Assembly (NCBI GenBank): GCA_946405655.1
Contig: CAMJHX010000062.1
Coordinates: 1 to 7,409, forward strand
Length of the DNA stretch: 7,409 nucleotides
Source: an uncultured Clostridia bacterium
GTDB taxonomy: Bacteria > Bacillota > Clostridia > Oscillospirales > Oscillospiraceae
Direction of reading: 5' to 3'
In this document: piece after piece, positions 1 through 6,639 of the stretch
How positions within the stretch are numbered: the stretch's first letter is position 1
Layout: the number at the start of each line of letters is the position of its first letter
Program-made: the position numbers and the translations under genes
The notes under the pieces: model-generated
Databases searched by the model: none
What the model was told of the DNA's origin: nothing
What the model saw: the letters and a program-made list of their open reading frames with translations, nothing else

Positions 1-3000
1 AGGCTGCTGCGTAACCAGGCTGTAGGGGCCGGTGGAACGAGCGTGGATCTTATCGTCGACGAGGTGGTGCAGCTTCAGGAAGTAAACCCAGCCGACCGTG
101 ACGTCGTTGTCAAACTTTTCGCCGGTGCGTCCGTCGTAGAGCGCGCTCTTGCCGTCCTCGCGGAGATTGGCAAGACGCAGCGTCTCGCGGATGGTCTCCT
201 CGTTCGCGCCGTTGAAGACGGGCGTGGCGACCTTCCAGCCGAGCGCCTGCGCAGCATAGCCGAGGTGCACCTCGAGCATCTGACCGATGTTCATACGGGA
301 CGGAACGCCCAGCGGATTCAGAACGATATCCAGCGGCGTACCGTCGGGCAGATAGGGCATATCCTCACGCGGGAGAATGCGGGAGACGACGCCCTTGTTG
401 CCGTGGCGGCCGGCCATCTTATCGCCGACGGAGATCTTGCGCTTCTGCGCAATATAGACGCGGACGACCTGATTGACGCCGGGGCCCATCTCGTCGCTGT
501 TCTCGCGGGTGAAGACCTTGACGTCGACAACGATGCCGCTCTCGCCGTGCGGGACCTTGAGCGAGGTATCGCGGACCTCGCGGGCCTTCTCGCCGAAGAT
601 GGCGCGGAGCAGACGCTCCTCTGCGGTCAGATCGGTCTCGCCCTTCGGGGTGACCTTGCCGACCAGGATATCACCGCTGCGCACCTCTGCGCCGATGCAG
701 ATGATGCCGCGGTCGTCGAGATACTTGAGCGCATCGTCGCCCACGCCGGGGATATCACGGGTGATCTCCTCAGGACCGAGCTTCGTGTCGCGCGCGTCGC
801 ACTCGAACTCTTCGATATGAATGGAGGTATAGACATCCTCCATGACCAGACGCTCGTTGATGAGAACGGCGTCCTCGTAGTTGTAGCCTTCCCAGGTCAT
901 GAAGCCGACGAGCAGGTTCTTGCCGAGGGAAATCTCGCCCTGGCTGGTGGCGGGACCGTCGGCCAGCACGTCGCCCTCTTCCACGCGGTCGCCAACCTTG
1001 ACGATCGGGCGCTGGTTGTTGCAGGTGCCCTGGTTGGAGCGGGCAAACTTGATCAGCGCATGATCCTTGATCTCGCCGGAATCATACTTGACCTTGACGT
1101 TGGTAGCGGAAACGGAAAGCACGGTGCCGGGGCCTTCGGCCAGAACGACCACGCCGGAGTCGACGCAGAGCTTATGCTCGATGCCGGTGGCGACGATCGG
1201 CGCCTCGGTGACCATGAGGGGAACCGCCTGACGCTGCATGTTTGCGCCCATCAGAGCACGGTTCGCGTCGTCGTTCTCAAGGAACGGGATCATGGCGGTC
1301 GCGATGGAGACCATCATGCGGGGGCTGATATCGATATAGTCGACGCGGCTGCGGTCGACCTCGATGATCTCGTCTCTGTGACGGCAGGTAATACGCTGGT
1401 TCTGCAGGCAGCCGTTCTCATCGAGCGGCTCGCTTGCCTGCGCAACGATATACTGATCTTCGACGTCCGCGGTCATATATTCGACCTCGTCCGTGACGAA
1501 GCAGGTGCCCTTCTCCACGCGGCGGAACGGCGTCACGAGGAAGCCGTACTCGTTCACGCGGGCGTAGGACGCGAGATAGCTGATCAGACCGATGTTCGGA
1601 CCTTCCGGCGTCTCGATCGGGCACATGCGGCCGTAGTGACTGTAGTGCACGTCGCGGACGTCGAAGTTTGCGCGCTCACGGCTCAGACCGCCGGGGCCGA
1701 GAGCCGACATGCGGCGCTTGTGCGTCAGCTCGGCGAGGGGGTTCGTCTGATCCATGAACTGGCTCAGCGGGCTGGAGCCGAAGAACTCCTTGATCGCCGC
1801 GGTGACGGGACGGATGTTGATGAGGCTCTGCGGCGTGACAACGTCGAGATCCTGCAGGGTCATACGCTCGCGAATCACGCGCTCCATGCGGCTGAAGCCG
1901 ATGCGGAACTGGTTCTGCAGCAGCTCGCCCACGCTGCGGACGCGGCGGTTGCCGAGATGGTCGATGTCATCCGGCTCGCCCACGCCGTGCGCGAGGCAGC
2001 AGAGATAGTTGACAGAGGCGAACATATCATCCACGATGATGTGCTTGGGAATGAGCAGATCCATGTTCTGCTCGATCGCTTCCTTGAGCTCCTCGCCCTG
2101 ATACTGCTCGAGAAGCTGACGCAGGATGATGCCGCGGACCTTCTCCTTCACGCCGATCTCCTTCGGATCGAAATCGACGAAGCGGGACATGTCCACCATA
2201 CCGTTGGAGAACACGTGGACGCGCTTGCCCTCCACATCGAGCCAGACGCTGACAACGCCGGCGTCCTCGATCTGCTGGGCATCCTCACGCGTGAGGTTGT
2301 GGCCGGCGTCGAACAGGATCTCGCCGGTGAAGGGATCGGCCACGGGCTCCGCCAGCGTAAAGCCGGTGATGCGGGCGCGCAGCGCGAGCTTCTTATTGAA
2401 CTTATAACGGCCGACCGCGGAGATGTTGTAGCGGCGGGCGTCGAAGAACAGACCGTGCAGCAGGCTCTCGGAGCTCTCCACCGTGGGAGGATCGCCGGGG
2501 CGAAGCTTGCGGTAGATCTCCAGCAGCGCGTCCTCGCGGGACACATCCGGGTTCTTCTCAAGCGTGGCGACGATGCGCTCATCGTTGGCGAACAGCTCAC
2601 GAATCTGTTCGTCGGTCTGAACGCCGGTGATCACGCTGGGGATGCAGCTGAGCCAGGTGCTCGGATCCTCTTCCTTATACTGACCCATGGCCTTCAGGAA
2701 CCAGGTGATGGGCAGCTTGCGGTTCTTGTCGATACGGCAGTAGAAGATGTCGTTCAGATCCGTCTCATACTCCAGCCATGCGCCGTGGTAAGGGATGACC
2801 GTGGTGCCGTAGTTGGAATTGTACGCCTTATCGGTGCGCTTATCATAGTACACACCGGGGCTGCGGACGATCTGAGAAACGATGACACGCTCGGCGCCGT
2901 TGATGATAAACGTGCCGCTCGGAGTCATGAGCGGGAAATCGCCCATGTAGACCTCGCTCTCCTTGAACTCATCCGTCGCCTTGTTGCGCAGCTGCACCCG

Positions 3001-3279
3001 GACGCCCAGACGGGCGGCATAGGTCGTGTCGCGAGCCTTGCACTCCTCTTCGGTGTACTTCGGCTTCTCGGCCATGGAATAGTCCACGAAGCGCAGCTCC
3101 AGATTGCCGGAATAGTCCGTAACGACGTCCACATCCCGGAATACGTCATGCAATCCCTGCTCGAGGAACCATTTGTAGGAGTTCTTCTGGATCTCCAGCA
3201 GGTTCGGCATAGCCTGGATCTCTTCGTGGCGCGCGAAGCTCATACGTTTTGTTTTTCCGTAAGTTACTTCCTTCGGCAC
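1..3279 (-). CDS. rpoB: DNA-directed RNA polymerase subunit beta (RpoB), 3' end cut by the window edge
   Basis: This is the beta subunit of RNA polymerase, which forms one side of the active-site cleft with beta'. The frame is open for 1093 codons from 3279 to base 1 and stops inside the conserved segment ending SLVTQQP, so roughly the last 100-150 residues of the family's usual length lie outside. Visible landmarks are the N-terminal start PKEVTYGKTKRMSFARHEE, the rifampicin pocket LSQFMDQTNPLAELTHKRRM (Asp510, equivalent to E. coli Asp516), the motif CPIETPEGPNIGL, and the active-site segment DKMAGRHGNKG with Lys954 and Lys962, matching E. coli Lys1065 and Lys1073. The main rifampicin-contact residues look wild type. 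The GTG at 3279 is chosen as start because AAGGAG (3294-3289) sits 9 nt upstream; an in-frame ATG at 3288 directly abuts that site and is too close. The gene heads its own transcript, with no rplJ-rplL upstream. rpoC is expected to follow beyond the left edge. Confidence 0.98.
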   Translation of the reverse strand, partial: MPKEVTYGKTKRMSFARHEEIQAMPNLLEIQKNSYKWFLEQGLHDVFRDVDVVTDYSGNLELRFVDYSMAEKPKYTEEECKARDTTYAARLGVRVQLRNKATDEFKESEVYMGDFPLMTPSGTFIINGAERVIVSQIVRSPGVYYDKRTDKAYNSNYGTTVIPYHGAWLEYETDLNDIFYCRIDKNRKLPITWFLKAMGQYKEEDPSTWLSCIPSVITGVQTDEQIRELFANDERIVATLEKNPDVSREDALLEIYRKLRPGDPPTVESSESLLHGLFFDARRYNISAVGRYKFNKKLALRARITGFTLAEPVADPFTGEILFDAGHNLTREDAQQIEDAGVVSVWLDVEGKRVHVFSNGMVDMSRFVDFDPKEIGVKEKVRGIILRQLLEQYQGEELKEAIEQNMDLLIPKHIIVDDMFASVNYLCCLAHGVGEPDDIDHLGNRRVRSVGELLQNQFRIGFSRMERVIRERMTLQDLDVVTPQSLINIRPVTAAIKEFFGSSPLSQFMDQTNPLAELTHKRRMSALGPGGLSRERANFDVRDVHYSHYGRMCPIETPEGPNIGLISYLASYARVNEYGFLVTPFRRVEKGTCFVTDEVEYMTADVEDQYIVAQASEPLDENGCLQNQRITCRHRDEIIEVDRSRVDYIDISPRMMVSIATAMIPFLENDDANRALMGANMQRQAVPLMVTEAPIVATGIEHKLCVDSGVVVLAEGPGTVLSVSATNVKVKYDSGEIKDHALIKFARSNQGTCNNQRPIVKVGDRVEEGDVLADGPATSQGEISLGKNLLVGFMTWEGYNYEDAVLINERLVMEDVYTSIHIEEFECDARDTKLGPEEITRDIPGVGDDALKYLDDRGIICIGAEVRSGDILVGKVTPKGETDLTAEERLLRAIFGEKAREVRDTSLKVPHGESGIVVDVKVFTRENSDEMGPGVNQVVRVYIAQKRKISVGDKMAGRHGNKGVVSRILPREDMPYLPDGTPLDIVLNPLGVPSRMNIGQMLEVHLGYAAQALGWKVATPVFNGANEETIRETLRLANLREDGKSALYDGRTGEKFDNDVTVGWVYFLKLHHLVDDKIHARSTGPYSLVTQQP

Positions 3280-3288
3280 TGCATACAT

Positions 3289-3296
3289 CTCCTTCT
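3289..3296 (-). promoter_or_regulatory. Shine-Dalgarno of rpoB (decides the GTG start)
   Basis: On the minus strand this reads AGAAGGAG. It lies 9 nt before the GTG at 3279 and 0 nt before the in-frame ATG at 3288. Normal spacing of 5-10 nt therefore favours GTG, giving the N-terminus MPKEVTYGK. Confidence 0.8.
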
Positions 3297-3327
3297 ATGT
3301 TGGATTGATATTTGACTACATTTTTTG

Positions 3328-3357
3328 AACGCCGGGAAGCGTTGATACAAATTCCCG
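3328..3357 (-). promoter_or_regulatory. Alternative hairpins in the rpoB 5' leader
   Basis: In the rpoB transcript, CGGGAA (3357-3352) can pair with TTCCCG (3338-3333). Alternatively AACGC (3343-3339) can pair with GCGTT (3332-3328), leaving TTCCCG as the six-base loop. The two pairings interlock, so they are either mutually exclusive or form a pseudoknot-like fold. No U-tract follows, so this is not a terminator. It ends about 50 nt before the start codon. Any regulatory role is inference. Confidence 0.35.
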
Positions 3358-3365
3358 ATGTCCTG

Positions 3366-3394
3366 TTGCATTTTTCCGCGTCATCCTGTACAAT
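3366..3394 (+). promoter_or_regulatory. Candidate promoter reading toward the glycosyltransferase
   Basis: A weak -35 TTGCAT (3366-3371) is separated by exactly 17 bp from a good -10 TACAAT (3389-3394), predicting a start near 3401. It lies inside the region transcribed as the rpoB leader and fires in the opposite direction, so the two transcripts would overlap by roughly 40 nt at their 5' ends. I saw no better plus-strand promoter between here and 3546. Confidence 0.45.
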
Positions 3395-3405
3395 TAAGCC
3401 AAGAT

Positions 3406-3429
3406 CAGGGTGGAATAGCATGCGCCCTG
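3406..3429. promoter_or_regulatory. Small inverted repeat in the divergent leader region
   Basis: CAGGG (3406-3410) is complementary to CCCTG (3425-3429), and the loop contains the palindrome GCATGC (3418-3423). It would lie near the 5' end of the rpoB transcript and also near the 5' end of a plus-strand transcript starting around 3401. It may be an RNA hairpin or a protein-binding site. The stem is short, so the evidence is modest. Confidence 0.25.
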
Positions 3430-3448
3430 TTCGCGGACATAGCAAGTT

Positions 3449-3478
3449 ATTTTATCATTTCGAGCGCTTGCTTGTCAA
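3449..3478 (-). promoter_or_regulatory. Strong sigma-A promoter of rpoB
   Basis: On the minus strand there is a perfect -35 TTGACA (3478-3473), an 18-bp spacer, and a -10 TAAAAT (3454-3449) preceded by TGA, which gives an extended -10 (TGATAAAAT). Transcription should begin near 3442, giving a leader of about 160 nt before the GTG. The near-consensus boxes fit a highly expressed core gene. Confidence 0.8.
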
Positions 3479-3498
3479 GAGATTTTTAAAGAATTTTG

Positions 3499-3530
3499 GC
3501 GGAGGAGCGAGCTTCTCCGCTTTTCTTTTT
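3499..3530 (+). terminator. Intrinsic terminator just upstream of the glycosyltransferase start
   Basis: A 9-bp GC-rich stem (3499-3507 with 3512-3520, one G-T pair) with tetraloop CGAG is followed by TTTTCTTTTT (3521-3530). No plus-strand protein gene lies upstream of it in the window. It sits between the candidate promoter at 3366-3394 and the ribosome site at 3533-3538. It therefore either attenuates the downstream gene or ends a short non-coding RNA of about 125-130 nt. Confidence 0.8.
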
Positions 3531-3532
3531 CC

Positions 3533-3548
3533 GGGAGGAACGAGTTTG
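3533..3548 (+). promoter_or_regulatory. Shine-Dalgarno plus TTG start of the glycosyltransferase
   Basis: GGGAGG (3533-3538) is followed after 7 nt by TTG (3546-3548). This pair decides the start. A GTG at 3558 is too far from the site. The Shine-Dalgarno begins only 3 nt after the terminator T-tract. Confidence 0.75.
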
Positions 3549-4826
3549 GATATCACCGTGTATCTTCTGCTGATTGCGGAGACTGTGCTGGCGCTGGCTT
3601 TGCTGCAGCTGTCCGGCGTGCTCAAAAAGCCGTGGCATGTGCTTTTATCGGCCGGACTGCTCGCGCTTGCCTTCGTTCTGCGCGGCGTCTGTCTGGATTA
3701 TGAGACGCTGGATTATCAGAATTTTCTTGCCGTGTGGGTCGACTATTTCCGGCAAAACGGTGGTCTGACCGCGCTGAAGGAGAGCGTCGGAAACTATAAT
3801 GTGCCGTATCTCACCTTCCTTGCGCTGTTCAGCCAGTCCGCGGTGAAGGATCTCTATCTGATCAAGCTTCTGAGCATTTTTTTCGACGTCATCCTCGCCT
3901 GGGGCGTCATGCGCATCGCCGGGCACTTCGCCAAGAGCGCCGAACGGCAGCTGCTCGCGTTTTTCCTCGTGCTGCTCTGGCCGACGGTTGTCCTCAACGG
4001 CGCGCTCTGGGGGCAGTGCGACAGCATCTACGTTGCATTCGCGGTGATGAGCATTGCGATGGCGCTGGAGGATCGTCCCTGGCTTTGCGTGACAGCGATG
4101 GGCGCATGCTTCGCCTTCAAGCTGCAGGCCGTCTTTTTCATTCCGGCGCTGCTGCTGTTTCTGCTGCGCGGAAAAATCCAGTGGAAGCACCTTCTGGCAT
4201 TTCCGATCATCAACGTGATTCTCGTTCTCCCCGCAGTGATTGCAGGGCGCGGACTCTGGGATGCGCTGACCGTCGGGCTGCAGGAAACCGGCAGCATCGG
4301 CGACGGGCTCAACTACAACTCCCCTTCCGTGTTCGCTTTCTTCCGCAACGTTGCAAATCCCACCGAGGCGGGGCAGTTCGGCATTCTGGCCGCGGCGCTT
4401 GTGATCGCGATGCTGGCGGTCGTTTTCTACTGGAAACGAAAAACCGCTTCGGATCTCGCGCTTTTGATGGGCACGGTGCTGCTTGCGGTGGCGATCCCCT
4501 TCTTCCTGCCGCACATGCACGACCGGTATTTCTTTGGCGCGGACATGTTCTCTCTCGCGCTCGGCTGCGCGGTGCTGCCGCTGATGCCGCTGGCGCTGCT
4601 GTGCGAGTTTGCCTCCGGACTCGGTTACCATGCCTATCTCAAGATGCGCTATCTCCTTCTCATGCATTGGGGCAGCTGGGCGCTGATCATCGCGATGGGC
4701 ATTCTGGTGCTCGGACTCATCCGGGAGCTCTCCAAAAAGCCGGAGCCGCCGAAGAAAGGCAGCGCCAAGAAGAAACCGGCCGCATCCAAGGCAAAGAAAC
4801 CCGCTCCGAAAAAGAAAAAAGCATAA
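3546..4826 (+). CDS. Polytopic membrane glycosyltransferase, GT-C fold, Gpi18-like mannosyltransferase type
   Basis: This 426-residue integral membrane protein has about 10-12 hydrophobic segments, beginning with residues 3-22 and 31-48. The first loop carries an acidic stretch LDYETLDYQNF (50-60). Further on are WGQCDSIY (155-162) and the loop motif HMHDRYFF (323-330). These fit the COG5542/Gpi18-like GT-C family, which uses lipid-linked sugar donors on the outer face of the membrane; the actual sugar and acceptor cannot be read from sequence. The TTG at 3546 is chosen because GGGAGG (3533-3538) lies 7 nt upstream. The same frame stays open back to 3312, but that stretch covers the terminator and has no ribosome site of its own. 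The last 30 residues contain 14 lysines with Ala and Pro (for example KKKPAASKAKKPAPKKKKA), an unusual basic tail. The gene stands alone between two terminators and diverges from rpoB. Confidence 0.85.
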   Translation: MDITVYLLLIAETVLALALLQLSGVLKKPWHVLLSAGLLALAFVLRGVCLDYETLDYQNFLAVWVDYFRQNGGLTALKESVGNYNVPYLTFLALFSQSAVKDLYLIKLLSIFFDVILAWGVMRIAGHFAKSAERQLLAFFLVLLWPTVVLNGALWGQCDSIYVAFAVMSIAMALEDRPWLCVTAMGACFAFKLQAVFFIPALLLFLLRGKIQWKHLLAFPIINVILVLPAVIAGRGLWDALTVGLQETGSIGDGLNYNSPSVFAFFRNVANPTEAGQFGILAAALVIAMLAVVFYWKRKTASDLALLMGTVLLAVAIPFFLPHMHDRYFFGADMFSLALGCAVLPLMPLALLCEFASGLGYHAYLKMRYLLLMHWGSWALIIAMGILVLGLIRELSKKPEPPKKGSAKKKPAASKAKKPAPKKKKA

Positions 4827-4830
4827 ACGT

Positions 4831-4870
4831 TCCGATCCGATTTGCATTGACAAATCGGATCGGATTTTTT
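4831..4870 (+). terminator. Intrinsic terminator of the glycosyltransferase gene
   Basis: A perfect 14-bp stem (4831-4844 with 4851-4864) and six-base loop CATTGA are followed by six T residues (4865-4870). It starts 4 nt after the TAA stop. The loop and downstream arm also contain the -35 box of the next promoter. Confidence 0.9.
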
Positions 4871-4875
4871 ATGAT
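4847..4875 (+). promoter_or_regulatory. Near-consensus sigma-A promoter nested in the terminator
   Basis: A perfect -35 TTGACA (4847-4852), a 17-bp spacer and a -10 TATGAT (4870-4875) predict a start near 4882. That leaves a short leader of about 23 nt before the ATG at 4905. It should drive the three-gene operon. The -35 overlaps the terminator loop and the first bases of its 3' arm. Confidence 0.8.
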
Positions 4876-4904
4876 GTCACTGTCTTTTGGAAAGGATGAG
4901 CTTC

Positions 4905-5666
4905 ATGGATCACAACAGGATTCTAGAACGGCTGAACGAGCTTCCCGGTCAGATCGGCTTTTATTACAAGAATTTATCCACCGGCGAGTTCTTCTCGCTG
5001 CATGAAAACGACCTCTTCGAATCTGCCAGCGTCATCAAGCTGCCGATGTTCGCCGCCATTCAGAAATGGCACGCGGAGGGCGGCGCGGATCTGCAGGAAA
5101 AGTTGACCTTCACGGAGGCGGACAAGTTCCCCTCCTGCGGTGCGCTGCAGTTCTTTCCCACGCCGATGGAGGTGGATATCGAGACGCTGTGCAAGCTGAT
5201 GATCACGCTCTCCGACAATACCGCGACGAATCTTCTGATCCGCCGCTTCGGCATGGAGACATTCAACGAGGAGTTCCGCCGCATGGGGCTGGAGAAAAGC
5301 CGCATCGAGCGGTATCTCTTTGACGCGGAGGCATCCGCGCGCGGGCTGGAAAACCGCGTGACGCCGAAGGATATGGGGCTTCTGCTCGAGCAGATCTACT
5401 GCCGCACCTTCGTAAATGAAGCCGTCAGCGCTTATATGGAGGACGTTCTGCTTCGTCAGCAGATCAAGCACAAGATCCGCGGCTATCTGCCGAAGAGCAT
5501 CCCCTGCGCGCACAAAACCGGCGAGGACAACGGCATCACAAACGACGTCGGCATCGTATACAGCGATTCCCCCTTCGTCGTCTGCTGGCTGACGAACCGA
5601 ACCGACGTGCCCGAAGCGGAGAGAGCCATCCGCGAAATCACACTGGAGTTGACGCAAAACGCATGA
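4905..5666 (+). CDS. Cytoplasmic serine hydrolase of the class A beta-lactamase fold
   Basis: This 253-residue protein carries the active-site motifs of the class A beta-lactamase/transpeptidase fold: SVIK (Ser42, Lys45) as the SxxK nucleophile motif, SDN (103-105), and KTG (204-206). The region that should carry the omega-loop general base reads IERYLFDAEA (134-143); aligned on the R-x-x-R anchor, Leu138 falls where Glu166 is expected. No signal peptide or lipobox is present, and the N-terminus MDHNRILERLNELPG is hydrophilic. Both points argue against a secreted drug-hydrolysing enzyme and toward an esterase, amidase or peptidase-like role with unknown substrate. The ATG at 4905 is preferred because AAAGGA (4891-4896) lies 8 nt upstream; the in-frame ATG at 4896 overlaps that site. 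It is the first gene of the operon, and its stop overlaps the next start (ATGA). Confidence 0.85.
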   Translation: MDHNRILERLNELPGQIGFYYKNLSTGEFFSLHENDLFESASVIKLPMFAAIQKWHAEGGADLQEKLTFTEADKFPSCGALQFFPTPMEVDIETLCKLMITLSDNTATNLLIRRFGMETFNEEFRRMGLEKSRIERYLFDAEASARGLENRVTPKDMGLLLEQIYCRTFVNEAVSAYMEDVLLRQQIKHKIRGYLPKSIPCAHKTGEDNGITNDVGIVYSDSPFVVCWLTNRTDVPEAERAIREITLELTQNA

Positions 5667-6637
5667 AAACCATCACTGTCGGAAAAAACGACGCCGGACA
5701 GCGGCTGGACCGCTTTGTCGGCAAGGCCGTGCCGCTGCTGCCGGAGTCGCTGCTGCAGAAATACATCCGTCTCAAGCGCATCAAGCTCAACGGCAAGGGC
5801 GCCAAGCGCGACACCCGCGTCGCCGCGGGGGACGAACTCACGCTCTATATCAACGACGAATTCTTTGAAAAGCCCGCCGAGCACAACGCGCATCTTAAAA
5901 TCGCGACGCCGCGGCTCTCAATCGTCTACGAGGACGAGAACGTCCTGCTCGCGGACAAGAAGCCGGGCGTTCTCTGCCACAGCGCGGGCGACTGGAGCTG
6001 GGATACGCTGATCGCGAACATTCAGGCGCATCTGCGCATCACCGGCGAATGGGATCCGAAGGCGGAGAACAGCTTCGCTCCGGCGCTCTGCAACCGCATC
6101 GACCGCAACACCGGCGGCATCGTCATCGCCGCCAAGAACGCCGAGACGCTGCGCATTCTGAACCAGAAGATCAAGGACCGGGAGATCGAGAAATATTACC
6201 TCTGCGCCGTGCACGGAAAGCCGCATCCCGCCGAAGGCCGGCTGGAGGGCTATCTGTTCAAGGACGCGGCAAAGAATCAGGTCTATGTGAAAAAGCAGAG
6301 TCAGCCCGGCGCCAAGACCGCCGTGACCGAATACCGCACGCTCAAGACGAAGGGCGCGCTCAGTCTCGTGGAATGCCGCCTGCTCACCGGGCGGACGCAC
6401 CAGATCCGCGCGCAGATGGCGGACGCGGGCTGGCCGCTGCTCGGCGACGGGAAATACGGCAAGGAGCGCGTGAACCACGCCTACGGCGAGAAGGGGCAGA
6501 ATCTCTACAGCTACAAGCTGGAGTTCACTTTCCCTACCGACGCCGGCATTCTGGAGTACCTGCGCGGGCGGGTCTTTCAGGTGGAGAGCGTGCCGTTTGT
6601 GGAGAAATACTTCCCCGGGTTCAAGCTGGAGGACTAA
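5663..6637 (+). CDS. RluA/RluC/RluD-family RNA pseudouridine synthase
   Basis: This 324-residue enzyme isomerises specific uridines in RNA, most likely 23S rRNA, to pseudouridine. An S4 RNA-binding domain occupies about residues 12-63 (QRLDRFVGK, then RIKLNGKG). The catalytic domain follows from about 85: VYEDENVLLADKKPGVLCH (88-106), the signature NRIDRNTGG (144-152) with catalytic Asp147, and LLTGRTHQIRAQM further on. The usual His of HRLDR-type motifs is Asn144 here, which I expect to be a tolerated variant. Length and domain order match complete RluC/RluD-type proteins, but the exact target base cannot be assigned. The ATG overlaps the TGA of the preceding gene and only a distant GGAG (5645-5648) is upstream, so translation is probably coupled to the hydrolase gene. 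Confidence 0.93.
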   Translation: MKTITVGKNDAGQRLDRFVGKAVPLLPESLLQKYIRLKRIKLNGKGAKRDTRVAAGDELTLYINDEFFEKPAEHNAHLKIATPRLSIVYEDENVLLADKKPGVLCHSAGDWSWDTLIANIQAHLRITGEWDPKAENSFAPALCNRIDRNTGGIVIAAKNAETLRILNQKIKDREIEKYYLCAVHGKPHPAEGRLEGYLFKDAAKNQVYVKKQSQPGAKTAVTEYRTLKTKGALSLVECRLLTGRTHQIRAQMADAGWPLLGDGKYGKERVNHAYGEKGQNLYSYKLEFTFPTDAGILEYLRGRVFQVESVPFVEKYFPGFKLED

Positions 6638-6639
6638 AG

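Noticed and set aside
43..3315. Plus-strand open frame of 1090 codons
   Set aside because: It is the codon-aligned antisense of rpoB. The minus-strand translation is unmistakable RpoB, while this product is low-complexity Asp/Ala/Leu/Val/Arg-rich sequence with no recognisable domain or ribosome site.
3146..3445. Minus-strand frame of 99 codons spanning the rpoB leader and start
   Set aside because: Its TTG start lies at the predicted transcription start, so no ribosome site could precede it, and it enters rpoB in the wrong frame.
3401..3530. Possible T-box, SRP RNA or 6S RNA because of the AGGGTGG string and the terminator
   Set aside because: The conserved T-box antiterminator string, the SRP GGAAGGAAGCAGC-type loop and the long 6S duplex are all absent. 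It is kept only as an unnamed leader or short-RNA candidate.
3312..3545. N-terminal extension of the glycosyltransferase frame back to 3312
   Set aside because: It runs through the rpoB leader, the promoter region and an intrinsic terminator, has no Shine-Dalgarno, and the encoded residues are not membrane-protein-like. The TTG at 3546 has a good ribosome site.
3645..4853. Minus-strand open frame of 402 codons
   Set aside because: It is the codon-aligned antisense of the glycosyltransferase, rich in Glu, His, Arg and Gln, with no recognisable motif. The sense strand has membrane segments, a ribosome site and family motifs.
4016..5005. Plus-strand open frame of 329 codons
   Set aside because: It is an alternative-frame shadow of the glycosyltransferase that continues across the terminator into the hydrolase gene. 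The product is Arg/Gly/Ala-rich without motifs.
4974..5657. Minus-strand open frame of 227 codons
   Set aside because: It mirrors the serine hydrolase gene in the aligned antisense register and has no independent support.
6049..6639. N-terminal extension of the Nudix frame
   Set aside because: It is an out-of-frame reading of the pseudouridine synthase gene and gives Arg/Gly/Ala-rich sequence. The ATG at 6640 has GGAGGA 6 nt upstream.
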